Assembly (NCBI GenBank): GCA_002084985.1
Contig: MZGO01000012.1
Span: 1 to 14,197 of the forward strand
Direction: 5' to 3'
DNA: 14,197 bases
DNA from: Thermotoga sp. 4484_232
Lineage (GTDB): Bacteria > Thermotogota > Thermotogae > Thermotogales > Thermotogaceae
A program made the position numbers and the translations under genes. Position 1 is the stretch's first letter. Each line of letters starts with the position of its first letter. Below are positions 7,580 through 14,197 of this stretch, in pieces. The notes beneath the pieces are model-generated. The model made no database searches and had not been told where the DNA came from. It was given only the letters and a program-made list of their open reading frames with translations.

Positions 7580-7992
7580 TTCTTCACCCCCAGCATGAGC
7601 TTGGCTCTCGCCACGATACTCTCATCAACTTTGGCAACTCCTTGAACGATCACAACACCCATCTTTCTCTCAAGAACCTTGACCTCGTATACGAGTCTAT
7701 CACCTGGTCTGACCTCCTTTTTGAATCTTGCCTCATCTATTCCAAGAAACAATGGAACCACATTTTCCGAGTTTTTGAGTAACAAAAGGCCAGCGGTTTG
7801 TGCAAGCCCCTCTATTACCAGGACACCTGGATATATGGGATAACTTGGGAAATGCCCCTGAAAAACCGGATCTGATATGGATACGTTTTTAAAAGCTACT
7901 ATTCTATCCTCTTCCTCCTCGATCACACCGTCCACGAGCAAAAATGGATATCTATGAGGAAGGATCTTCATGATATCATCTATGTTCTTCAT
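7576..7992 (-). CDS. fabZ: 3-hydroxyacyl-ACP dehydratase
   Basis: FabZ dehydrates (3R)-hydroxyacyl-ACP to trans-2-enoyl-ACP. The 138-residue hot-dog-fold protein has the usual small size. It shows ILPHRYPFLLVD at 10-21, the catalytic His47 in QGHFPSYPIYPGV, and the catalytic Glu61 in IEGLAQTAG. Its ATG overlaps the fabF stop (ATGA), with GGGAGGT just upstream inside fabF, and its own stop overlaps the fabK start in the same way, so translation of the three is coupled. No FabA-type isomerase features can be claimed. Confidence 0.96.
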   Translation of the reverse strand: MKNIDDIMKILPHRYPFLLVDGVIEEEEDRIVAFKNVSISDPVFQGHFPSYPIYPGVLVIEGLAQTAGLLLLKNSENVVPLFLGIDEARFKKEVRPGDRLVYEVKVLERKMGVVIVQGVAKVDESIVARAKLMLGVKK

Positions 7993-9227
7993 GGCTCATA
8001 CCTCCCCACTACCAAGGAGACGTTGTGACCACCGAAACCGAAGGAATTCTTTATGAGGTTCCTTATCTCCCTTTTCACCGGTTCCTTTCCGACAACACCC
8101 ATTCCTTCGGCTTCCTCATCGGGGTCATCGAGATTTGGCATCGCGTGTACGAAAGATTCTCTCATCTCAAGAATGCTTATGATCAGTTCGACTATGCCTG
8201 CTGCCCCTAGAAGGTGTCCGACAAGCGCTTTTGAAGAGTTTATGGATATATCCGATGCTTTCTCCCCAAAGAGTCTTTTTATGGCTTTGAGTTCAGCTTT
8301 GTCACCTACTGGCGTGCTCGTTGCATGGCAATTCACGTAATCTATGTCTTCTATCGATAATCCAGAATCCTCCAGTGCCAACTCCATCGCCCTTCTTGCC
8401 CCATTTCCTTCGGGATCCGGTGCACTCATATGGTAAGCATCATCCGTCATCCCAACTCCTTTGATCTCAGCCAAAACTTTCGCTCCGCGCTCTTTCGCCA
8501 CATCTTCTGCTTCCAGAATCAGAATTCCCCCACCTTCCCCCATGACGAATCCATCCCTGTTTCTATCGAAAGGTCTTGAAGCCGACTTTGGATCATCGTT
8601 CCTTGTCGAAAGGGCCCTCATATTCGCAAATCCCACGATTGGTAGAGGAGCTATGGTCGCTTCGGATCCCCCAACCACCGCTACATCTACAAGACCCTGT
8701 TTTATCATCATGACCCCCAGAGATACCGCATGAAGGGATGAAGCACAAGCACTCACAGTTGCGAAGTTGGGACCTTTCAATCTGTATTCCATCGCAACTA
8801 TTCCAGATGCCATATCTATGAGTATCATGGGTATTAGAAATGGGCTAACTTTTGAATATCCATGAGCCAGGAATTTGTTGTTCTCGTTATCCAAAGTTAT
8901 GAATCCTCCCATACCCGAGCCTATGATAACTGCCGTTCTTTCTGAATATTTGGAAAAGTCTATTCCAGATTCTTCCACAGCTTCTTTAGTTGCTGCTAAT
9001 GCAAAATGAACGAATCTATCGGTTCTTCTTGCAAGCTTTTTATCGATGTAATCCGTTGGATTGAAATCTCTCACCTCGGCTGCTATTTGTACAGGGAGGT
9101 TGGATGCATCGAAAGATTGTATTCTATCGATACCTATTCTTGCTTCTCTAACACCTTCCCACAATTTTTCCTTTCCTATTCCTATAGGGCTCACCACTCC
9201 CATACCAGTTACAACAACTCTTCTCAC
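7989..9227 (-). CDS. fabF: 3-oxoacyl-ACP synthase II (beta-ketoacyl-ACP synthase)
   Basis: FabF condenses malonyl-ACP with the growing acyl-ACP. The 412-residue product has a complete thiolase-fold active site: nucleophile Cys161 in VSACASSLH, His301 in NCHATSTPVGD, Lys333 and His338 in SSKALVGHLLGAAG, plus the C-terminal NSFGFGGHN. This Cys-His-His triad with Lys is that of FabF/FabB enzymes and excludes FabH. The start is GTG at 9227, preceded by AGGAGGTGATCTG. It is first in the fabF-fabZ-fabK-fabD operon, behind the promoter at 9261-9290 with a predicted leader of about 27 nt. Neither fabH nor fabG is in the window, so priming and ketoreduction must be encoded elsewhere. Confidence 0.97.
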   Translation of the reverse strand: MRRVVVTGMGVVSPIGIGKEKLWEGVREARIGIDRIQSFDASNLPVQIAAEVRDFNPTDYIDKKLARRTDRFVHFALAATKEAVEESGIDFSKYSERTAVIIGSGMGGFITLDNENNKFLAHGYSKVSPFLIPMILIDMASGIVAMEYRLKGPNFATVSACASSLHAVSLGVMMIKQGLVDVAVVGGSEATIAPLPIVGFANMRALSTRNDDPKSASRPFDRNRDGFVMGEGGGILILEAEDVAKERGAKVLAEIKGVGMTDDAYHMSAPDPEGNGARRAMELALEDSGLSIEDIDYVNCHATSTPVGDKAELKAIKRLFGEKASDISINSSKALVGHLLGAAGIVELIISILEMRESFVHAMPNLDDPDEEAEGMGVVGKEPVKREIRNLIKNSFGFGGHNVSLVVGRYEP

Positions 9228-9241
9228 CAGATCACCTCCTG

Positions 9242-9256
9242 ATTCTGAAAATTCTG
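9242..9256 (-). repeat. Tandem CAGAAT repeat in the fabF leader
   Basis: On the minus strand CAGAATTTTCAGAAT contains two CAGAAT units 9 bp apart, at 9256-9251 and 9247-9242. They lie between the -10 hexamer and the fabF Shine-Dalgarno, around the expected transcription start. They could be a regulator site or chance; no known operator is recognised. Confidence 0.3.
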
Positions 9257-9260
9257 GTGT

Positions 9261-9290
9261 ATTATACTAACCCCGCTTTACTTAAGTCAA
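9261..9290 (-). promoter_or_regulatory. Promoter of the fabFZKD operon
   Basis: A near-consensus sigma-70-type promoter on the minus strand: -35 TTGACT at 9290-9285, an 18-bp spacer, and a perfect -10 TATAAT at 9266-9261. The predicted start of transcription is near 9254. It is the strongest promoter match in the window and lies in the only gap between priA and fabF. A palindrome covers the -35 region. Confidence 0.8.
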
Positions 9291-9291
9291 G
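9276..9291. promoter_or_regulatory. Candidate operator: 16-bp near-palindrome over the fab promoter -35
   Basis: CTTTACTTAAGTCAAG is symmetric in 7 of 8 base pairs around a perfect ACTTAAGT core. It covers the entire -35 hexamer, where a bound dimeric repressor would block RNA polymerase. It does not match the FapR or FabT consensus as I remember them. Function is inferred from position and symmetry only. Confidence 0.45.
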
Positions 9292-9331
9292 AAAATGATG
9301 TTAAATGATAAAAAGTGCTTTATACAATGGG

Positions 9332-11569
9332 TTATACGATGCCAGGGGGATCAACAAATATTTTCCAGGAACCTTTATAAATTTTTAAAACCTTCTGCAA
9401 ATCCTTCAGAAAGGACTCTGGGGTATCCACTTTAACTATGAAATGATGCCTGTAGAGACCTCTCAATTTGAAAATCGGATGTTCAGAAGGACCCAGTGTA
9501 TTGTAAGAATCCCTAAGTTTATCGACAACCGTTTTTACCAGATCCCACCCTGCAAGGGGGTTGGATGATTCAAGAATGACGTGTATCAGGTGAGAATAAG
9601 GGGGGTAAGATAATTCTTTTCTTCTCTCCAGCTCCAAGTCATAGTAACCGGAGACGTCATGCTTGGAAGCAAAGATCAATACAGGATCATCTGGATTCCA
9701 GGTCTGGATGATCGCTTTTCCCCTGCCTCTTCTTCCCGACCTTCCAAACACCTGAACCAGCAGCTGGAACGTCCTTATGTTCGTTGTGTAGTCGGGTATG
9801 AACAGAAGACCATCCACATCCAAAACGCAGACCAAACCTATATTCGGTATATCGAGGCCCTTCGTTATCATTTTGGTACCAACGAGAATATCTATTTTGC
9901 CCTCCTGCAATCCATTCAGATACCTTTGAACCTCATGGGGTTTTTCGATAACCTCTCTATCGATCCTTGCAATCTTCATACCAGGGAAGAACCTCACAAG
10001 TTCCCTCTCTATCCTTTCCGTTCCTGTCCCGAAGGGGGTCAATCTTCCTCCACAGACAGGACATTCACCAAAAGCAGGTATCTCATATCCACACTGATGG
10101 CATTTGAAGACATTTTTCGAACTATGGTAACTCATGGAAACATCGCAATTTTTACATTTCACAACGTATCCACACTCTTCACACTTCACGTATCCTGAAA
10201 AACCTTTCCTCCTTGAGAATATCAAGATCTTTTCCCTTCGATTCAGCGTTTTCTCCATCTCATCCAGCACCGTCTTTGAGAAACTGCCAATCCTTTCTTC
10301 CCTTCTCATATCCACGATCTCTACTTCAGGAAGTTCCCCCAGAGCTCTTCCTTTCAACATATGAAATTTCATTTCTCCCTTTTTCGCTGAAGCGTAATGA
10401 TCCAGTCTTGGAGTTGCAGAACCAAATATCACGTTCAGTCCGAAGAGTTCTCCCATTTTCTCAGCAACTTTCACAGCGTCGTAAACCGGTTCGCTTCTCT
10501 GATAATAGCTCTCGTCGTGTTCCTCATCGACGATTATTATCCTGAGATCTTTCATGGGAACGAAGAGAGCGCTTCTGGAACCCACAAGGATCTTCGTTTC
10601 GCCTTTCACCGCTTTGAACCACTCCAGAACACGTCTTGCGCGCGTGAGATAACTGTGGTACACCCCAACAGGAATATCTGGAAATTTTCCCTTTATCCTC
10701 GCGATTATAGATGGAGTGAGCGACGTTTCAGGAACGAGGTATATAGCACTTCCTTCATTCAGATAGCTTCTTAAAACTTCCAGATATACTTCCGTTTTTC
10801 CACTACCTGTTGGACCGAATACGAGGTGTTTCCCCACTTCTTTACAACTTTCAGCGACCATCAATCTATCCTTTTCCATCGTCTCGGGAGGTGCTACAGC
10901 ACCTTGATCTTCTTTTATCTCGATAATTCCCTTTTCCACCAGTGAGAACACCGTTCCCCTGGAAACTCCCAGGTAATAAACGAGTTCGTTCAGTAGAACC
11001 CCATTGTGAAAGATCAGGTAATCGATTATTTCTTTTTGTCTGGGAGGCAGACTGATTTTCAGAAGTTCCTGAATCTTCTTCCTCAGGAAAACCCTTTTCT
11101 TTAACCTGGGTTTCGGCATTTTGACCAAAACTTCCTTTCTCAACCTCACGATACCGGACTTCAGATAGTTGTTTAACATTTCTTCCCCATACAGCTTTAT
11201 GAACTCTTTCTTTCTCACTCTTTTGAAATTCAAAAGAGGAGACAAGGATTCAACGTACTCTTCTGTGTATTTACCGATATCCCTTGGAAAGAAGAGATCC
11301 ATGATCATACCGATCGGTGAGCCGTAGAATTCGCTCATCCAGAAAGCCAGGGTAATGTGTTTTTCAGTCAAAAAAGAACCGTCATCTAACCTTTGAAGGA
11401 TGTTCTTTGCCTTTCTCCTCTTTTTTGTCTCTCTTAGAACGTAACCAACGACCTTGTTCCTTCTGAAGTCCACAAGGACCCTCTCTCCAGGTAGAAGTTT
11501 CTCTGAACTTTTATACACAAACGTTTTAAGTAAAGGAAGCTTTGATATGGCCACCTCGTAATAGAACAT
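9332..11569 (-). CDS. priA: Primosomal protein N' (replication restart helicase)
   Basis: PriA recognises stalled forks and D-loops and reloads the replicative helicase, acting as a 3'-5' superfamily-2 helicase. The 745-residue product contains an N-terminal DNA-binding domain (about 1-105), a winged-helix region (about 175-220), Walker A GPTGSGKT at 252-259, the DEEH box at 348-351, GSATP at 383-387, and eight zinc-binding cysteines in four pairs (463/466, 472/475, 490/493, 503/506). Then come GTKMITKGLDIPN (564-576) and QVFGRSGRRGRG (606-617). Length and motif order are normal. ATG at 11569 is preceded by GAGGTGAAGGA and lies 12 nt after the yitT-like stop, so the two are co-transcribed. 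No terminator separates priA from the fab promoter, so read-through into fabF is possible. Confidence 0.95.
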   Translation of the reverse strand: MFYYEVAISKLPLLKTFVYKSSEKLLPGERVLVDFRRNKVVGYVLRETKKRRKAKNILQRLDDGSFLTEKHITLAFWMSEFYGSPIGMIMDLFFPRDIGKYTEEYVESLSPLLNFKRVRKKEFIKLYGEEMLNNYLKSGIVRLRKEVLVKMPKPRLKKRVFLRKKIQELLKISLPPRQKEIIDYLIFHNGVLLNELVYYLGVSRGTVFSLVEKGIIEIKEDQGAVAPPETMEKDRLMVAESCKEVGKHLVFGPTGSGKTEVYLEVLRSYLNEGSAIYLVPETSLTPSIIARIKGKFPDIPVGVYHSYLTRARRVLEWFKAVKGETKILVGSRSALFVPMKDLRIIIVDEEHDESYYQRSEPVYDAVKVAEKMGELFGLNVIFGSATPRLDHYASAKKGEMKFHMLKGRALGELPEVEIVDMRREERIGSFSKTVLDEMEKTLNRREKILIFSRRKGFSGYVKCEECGYVVKCKNCDVSMSYHSSKNVFKCHQCGYEIPAFGECPVCGGRLTPFGTGTERIERELVRFFPGMKIARIDREVIEKPHEVQRYLNGLQEGKIDILVGTKMITKGLDIPNIGLVCVLDVDGLLFIPDYTTNIRTFQLLVQVFGRSGRRGRGKAIIQTWNPDDPVLIFASKHDVSGYYDLELERRKELSYPPYSHLIHVILESSNPLAGWDLVKTVVDKLRDSYNTLGPSEHPIFKLRGLYRHHFIVKVDTPESFLKDLQKVLKIYKGSWKIFVDPPGIV

Positions 11570-11581
11570 TCCTTCACCTCA

Positions 11582-12442
11582 TCAGAAGATCTTTTCTATC
11601 TTCTTGAAACCTTCTCCAAGAACTTGTCTTACTTCTTTTATGATCACGAAAGCCGATGGATCCAGCTTTCTTATGTACCTTATGAGTTCGTTCAACTCCC
11701 TTCTCTTCACGACGACCATTAAGACCTCCCTATCCGTTCCAGTGTAGGCACCTTTTGCGGGAATATAGGTTGCGCCCCTCTCAAGCTTGTTTAAAACGAA
11801 GCTTGCTATCTCCTTGTTCTTGCTCGAGATTATGAAAACCTCACTCGATAGCTCCAGACCGCGCATTATGAAATCTATTGAAAGACCGTTTATTATGATC
11901 GCAAGGATCGAGTACATACCCGTTCTTGCATTGAATGAAACACCAGCAAGGGCCCCTATGGTGAAATCCACAAAGAGGAGGGTCTTACCCAGAGATGTTC
12001 CAAAATATCTGTTAAAAATCCTCGCAATTATATCTGTACCACCTGTGGATGCATTTTGAGAGAAAGTTATAGCCATTCCAAGAGCTGTTAAAATGTCACC
12101 AAAGAAAACCACGATGAACAGATCCTCTCCACTGTATTTGGGTACAATTGAGAATCTGTCGAGAAAATCGACGAAGAAATTGAGGACGAAGGTGCAGTAT
12201 ATCGTTTTCGCACTGAAATCGAAACCGATAGTCAAAAAAGCTATCAAAAATAGAATGCCATTCAGTATGTACATCCACACTCCAACGGATATGGGGATGA
12301 AGTGGTTTAGAATTATAGAAAGCCCACTCACCCCTCCAGCTGCGATGTTACTCGGTATCAGGAATATCACCAATCCCAAAGCCGTTATGAAGGTTCCAAC
12401 CGTTGCAAAGAAATATTCTCTAATCGTTTCCAATCTGTTCAA
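11582..12442 (-). CDS. YitT family membrane protein with C-terminal DUF2179 domain
   Basis: A 286-residue polytopic membrane protein. Hydrophobic segments lie at about 11-30, 34-50, 54-73, 80-96, 108-127, 153-170 and 175-193; some may be re-entrant. The family signature IPSNIAAGGVSGLSII is at 29-44 and FSQNASTGGTDIIARI at 127-142. A soluble C-terminal DUF2179 domain follows (about 200-280) with GATYIPAKGAYTG and the typical end VIIKEVRQVLGEGF. The transported compound, if any, is unknown. TTG at 12442 is preferred because GGAGGTGA sits at 12447-12454; the longer reading from GTG 12472 has no ribosome binding site and begins inside the hairpin upstream. It is followed closely by priA and preceded by a terminator-like hairpin. 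Confidence 0.88.
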   Translation of the reverse strand: MNRLETIREYFFATVGTFITALGLVIFLIPSNIAAGGVSGLSIILNHFIPISVGVWMYILNGILFLIAFLTIGFDFSAKTIYCTFVLNFFVDFLDRFSIVPKYSGEDLFIVVFFGDILTALGMAITFSQNASTGGTDIIARIFNRYFGTSLGKTLLFVDFTIGALAGVSFNARTGMYSILAIIINGLSIDFIMRGLELSSEVFIISSKNKEIASFVLNKLERGATYIPAKGAYTGTDREVLMVVVKRRELNELIRYIRKLDPSAFVIIKEVRQVLGEGFKKIEKIF

Positions 12443-12454
12443 ATTCTCACCTCC

Positions 12455-12481
12455 AAAAATAAAAGGGGACACGAAGGTCCC
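12455..12481 (-). terminator. Terminator-like hairpin between the DUF89 gene and the YitT-type gene
   Basis: On the minus strand GGGAC (12481-12477), a 6-nt loop CTTCGT and GTCCC (12470-12466) form a 5-bp GC-rich stem, followed by C and a T-rich tail TTTTATTTTT (12464-12455). It lies 25 nt after the DUF89 stop and immediately before the next ribosome binding site. The short stem suggests a partial terminator or attenuator. Confidence 0.5.
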
Positions 12482-12505
12482 TGAGGGGTATTCACGATGT
12501 TTTCG

Positions 12506-13381
12506 TCATTCCAGAGAATCTCTGCTCACGAAAACTAAAGATTCAACAGGCACGTTCAAAAATTCAGCCACCACATCGCATTTCACAACCAGGAGGAAGA
12601 ATAGATTCTTTCTGTCTTCGTCCACCAATCCTTCAAAATTCCCCTGTCCCTTTGAGAGGACGATGTCAGATTCGAAGAAATGTTTCCTGAAACCCTCGTT
12701 GGAGAAGTCCAACATGGTACCGGGAAGTTCCATACCGGAACTTATGATGTTCGCTACTTTGTCCATACCAACACTCAGGGCATCTTCGACCGTCACATCG
12801 TTTATAACGGGTGAAGCCTTCGCGGCGACTGTTACCTCGAGAGAAGGGTTGTACTCCTTCATTATCTCTATGAAGAATCTATCGAATACAACCTCTCCAG
12901 AGTTATCGAGAACATACAGTAGAGAAAAAGCGTTTTTTATGGATTCCTTGAATCTTTCAAAATCTTCTTTGCCGAAGGGTTTACTCAAAATCTCCTTTAT
13001 CCTTTCAAAAGCTCTTTTCTCGTTCCAATCTGGTAGTCCAAGATCGATAAGGTTACCAGCAGCTGCGAGTTTCGATGCATCATATAAAGGATCCGCTGAG
13101 CTTCTTATCATTGGTTTCAACTCTTCCAGGATTCGTTCGGCCATCTCGTTTGATCTCTTCTTCTCCTCGATATACGGATCTTTGGCGTTCAGGACTTTTT
13201 TTAGGTACGTATGAACTCTCCCTCCAATTTCCAGAGGCTTCAGACCCCATTCCATCTCGGAAAGTTTTTTCATGATCTCTTGGATCCTTTGCCATTTCTT
13301 GTGATGGCTCTTTTCATACTTGCTGAGAACTCTCATAGCCTGATTCAGCGTACATATCAAACACCTTGCATCAGCTCTCAT
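12506..13381 (-). CDS. DUF89 (ARMT1-like) metal-dependent phosphatase
   Basis: A 291-residue protein with DUF89 hallmarks. An N-terminal CLICTLNQ (C7, C10, Q14) is followed by a helical domain, then YVLDNSGEVVFDR (156-168), AKASPVINDVTVEDA (187-201), IISSGMELPGT (212-222) and SKGQGNFE (243-250). Asp159, Asn160 and Asp195 are the expected metal ligands and Lys244 a phosphate contact. DUF89 enzymes are divalent-metal phosphatases proposed to remove damaged or excess phosphorylated metabolites; the DUF89 domain of human PANK4 acts on phosphopantetheine. ATG at 13381 is preceded by GGAGGGAGGAT, which is inside the end of acpP, and the two genes overlap by 11 nt. The specific substrate here is not known. 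Length is normal for the prokaryotic subfamily. Confidence 0.85.
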   Translation of the reverse strand: MRADARCLICTLNQAMRVLSKYEKSHHKKWQRIQEIMKKLSEMEWGLKPLEIGGRVHTYLKKVLNAKDPYIEEKKRSNEMAERILEELKPMIRSSADPLYDASKLAAAGNLIDLGLPDWNEKRAFERIKEILSKPFGKEDFERFKESIKNAFSLLYVLDNSGEVVFDRFFIEIMKEYNPSLEVTVAAKASPVINDVTVEDALSVGMDKVANIISSGMELPGTMLDFSNEGFRKHFFESDIVLSKGQGNFEGLVDEDRKNLFFLLVVKCDVVAEFLNVPVESLVFVSRDSLE

Positions 13382-13631
13382 CTGATCCTCCCTCCAATTT
13401 TTTCGCGATTCCATCCACTATGTCTTTCAATGTTTTTATCTTTTCAAGTTCTTCATCCTCTACTCGTATACCGAAGGTATCTTCAACGTACATAACGATA
13501 TCGACGAGGTCAAGAGAATCTGCTCCCAGATCTTCTATGATGTTTGCATCTTCTTTAACATCATCGAGGTCTATACCCAATTTTTCCGCAACCATTCGCC
13601 TGACTTTTTCCAGTATTTCAGACCTTTCCAT
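13371..13631 (-). CDS. acpP: Acyl carrier protein
   Basis: An 86-residue acidic four-helix protein that carries acyl intermediates on 4'-phosphopantetheine attached to Ser39 of the GADSLDLVDIVM motif (36-47). The preceding IIEDLG and the following YVEDTFGIRVEDEE are typical of fatty-acid-synthesis ACPs. Three consecutive ATGs (13637, 13634, 13631) follow GAGGAGGG; the third is preferred by spacing (6 nt) and because the upstream gene's TGA lies at 13636-13634. The C-terminus (EGGSDES) is a few residues longer than usual, and its codons double as the ribosome binding site and start of the DUF89 gene. It is not adjacent to fabF but lies three genes upstream on the same strand. Confidence 0.96.
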   Translation of the reverse strand: MERSEILEKVRRMVAEKLGIDLDDVKEDANIIEDLGADSLDLVDIVMYVEDTFGIRVEDEELEKIKTLKDIVDGIAKKLEGGSDES

Positions 13632-13633
13632 CA

Positions 13634-14197
13634 TCATCCCTCCTCGATCATCACCTTCAACAGTGAGAATCCTCCTTCTTCGAGGAACACCAGAATTCTA
13701 TCATCACCATGTTCTTTTTCTTGCCAGCCTTCTCCCTTCCATTCCATACATTCTTTCACAACAACTTCTTTTCCAAGCGTCATACTCACAATCACATCCA
13801 TGGTTCTTGGGGATCGAGCATCAAGGTTTGCAAGAACGATCAAACCGGTGCTCTCCTTCCAGAAGCTGGCATTCGCGGTCTTTCCATCTTGCCAGCTCAA
13901 ATAAACAGGTTTGTACTCTCCATCTACTAGAAAATCCAGAACTTCTTCTCTCACATTGGATAATTTCTCCAAAAATTTCATAATATCCTTTTCCGCTTCA
14001 TCCCAGTGGAGGGCGTAATGATCGAAGAACGCAAGCTTACCGAAGAACTGATCCTCAGGATCAAGTGAAAGCTTTTGATTTATATCTGTATCTAGTCCAA
14101 GATTCATGGGCTGTCTTTCTCCGAGTTCCTGCCCCGAATTTATCACGAACATTCCATTTGGAGAGAACGCGCAGAGAAATGGAACTAGTTTTACAAG
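13634..14197 (-). CDS. Alpha-amylase family (GH13) protein, C-terminal part
   Basis: The last 187 residues of a larger protein; the start lies beyond the right edge, and the frame is open to the window end. It begins LVKLVPFLCAFSPNGMFVIN, followed by SGQELGERQPMNLGLD. This is the end of the (beta/alpha)8 barrel of GH13 enzymes, where ...GqE.Ge follows the seventh and eighth strands. Next is a helix rich in charged residues, containing FLEKLSNVREE, as in helix 8 of amylases. The final 100 residues are beta-rich (PVYLSWQDGK, TGLIVLANLDARSP, GFSLLKVMIEEG), consistent with the C-terminal beta-sandwich. None of the catalytic acids lies in the visible part, so activity and specificity cannot be judged. 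Its stop is 2 nt from the preferred acpP start, implying co-transcription. Confidence 0.75.
   Translation of the reverse strand, partial: LVKLVPFLCAFSPNGMFVINSGQELGERQPMNLGLDTDINQKLSLDPEDQFFGKLAFFDHYALHWDEAEKDIMKFLEKLSNVREEVLDFLVDGEYKPVYLSWQDGKTANASFWKESTGLIVLANLDARSPRTMDVIVSMTLGKEVVVKECMEWKGEGWQEKEHGDDRILVFLEEGGFSLLKVMIEEG

Noticed and set aside
9659..10198. Plus-strand open frame of 179 codons inside priA
   Set aside because: It is antisense to the conserved zinc-binding and helicase part of PriA, with no motif and no start signal.
12093..13214. Long plus-strand open frame of 373 codons
   Set aside because: It lies antisense to the well-supported YitT-type and DUF89 genes. Its translation is rich in Ser/Lys/Arg/Phe with no recognisable domain, and no ribosome binding site is evident. 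It is a frame shadow.
1..14197. tRNA, rRNA, CRISPR array, insertion sequence or riboswitch
   Set aside because: Reading both strands showed no tRNA-like cloverleaf, no regularly spaced repeats, no transposase and no long leader; gaps between genes are 225 bp or less.

Overview
The window looks like a chromosomal segment of a Thermotogales bacterium, most likely Thermotoga or a close relative. This is inferred from gene content and style. Enoyl-ACP reduction is encoded by FabK. Genes are tightly packed in overlapping operons with strong GGAGG/GGAGGTGA ribosome binding sites, TTG and GTG starts are frequent, and proteins are rich in Lys/Glu/Arg. I could not run a database comparison.

Left part (1-3117). 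The 5' portion of a small ribbon-helix-helix DNA-binding protein gene runs off the left edge on the minus strand. Its promoter overlaps repeated ATACAA/TTGTAT half-sites. Next comes a minus-strand operon, in transcription order: a DUF1848 cysteine-cluster protein, a broken MFS transporter gene, and an intact metallo-beta-lactamase-fold hydrolase.

Middle (3118-5759). On the plus strand uvrB ends abruptly inside its C-terminal UVR motif. It runs directly into a DUF368 membrane-protein gene that lacks its N-terminal third. A short fragment resembling a sugar-ABC solute-binding protein lies between that remnant and fabD. With the MFS deletion this makes three broken or partial genes in about 4.5 kb.

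Right part (5760-14197). All genes are on the minus strand. In transcription order: the end of a GH13 alpha-amylase-like gene, acpP, a DUF89 metal-dependent phosphatase gene overlapping acpP, a hairpin with a T-rich tail, a YitT/DUF2179 membrane-protein gene, priA, a strong promoter, then fabF-fabZ-fabK-fabD. The last four genes are coupled by ATGA overlaps or 2-nt spacing. They encode chain condensation, dehydration, enoyl reduction and malonyl loading for type II fatty acid synthesis, and acpP upstream supplies the carrier. No tRNA, rRNA, CRISPR array or intact mobile element was seen. The most interesting material is the uvrB/DUF368 deletion scar, the other remnants near it, the acpP-DUF89 overlap, and candidate operators at the two clearest promoters.
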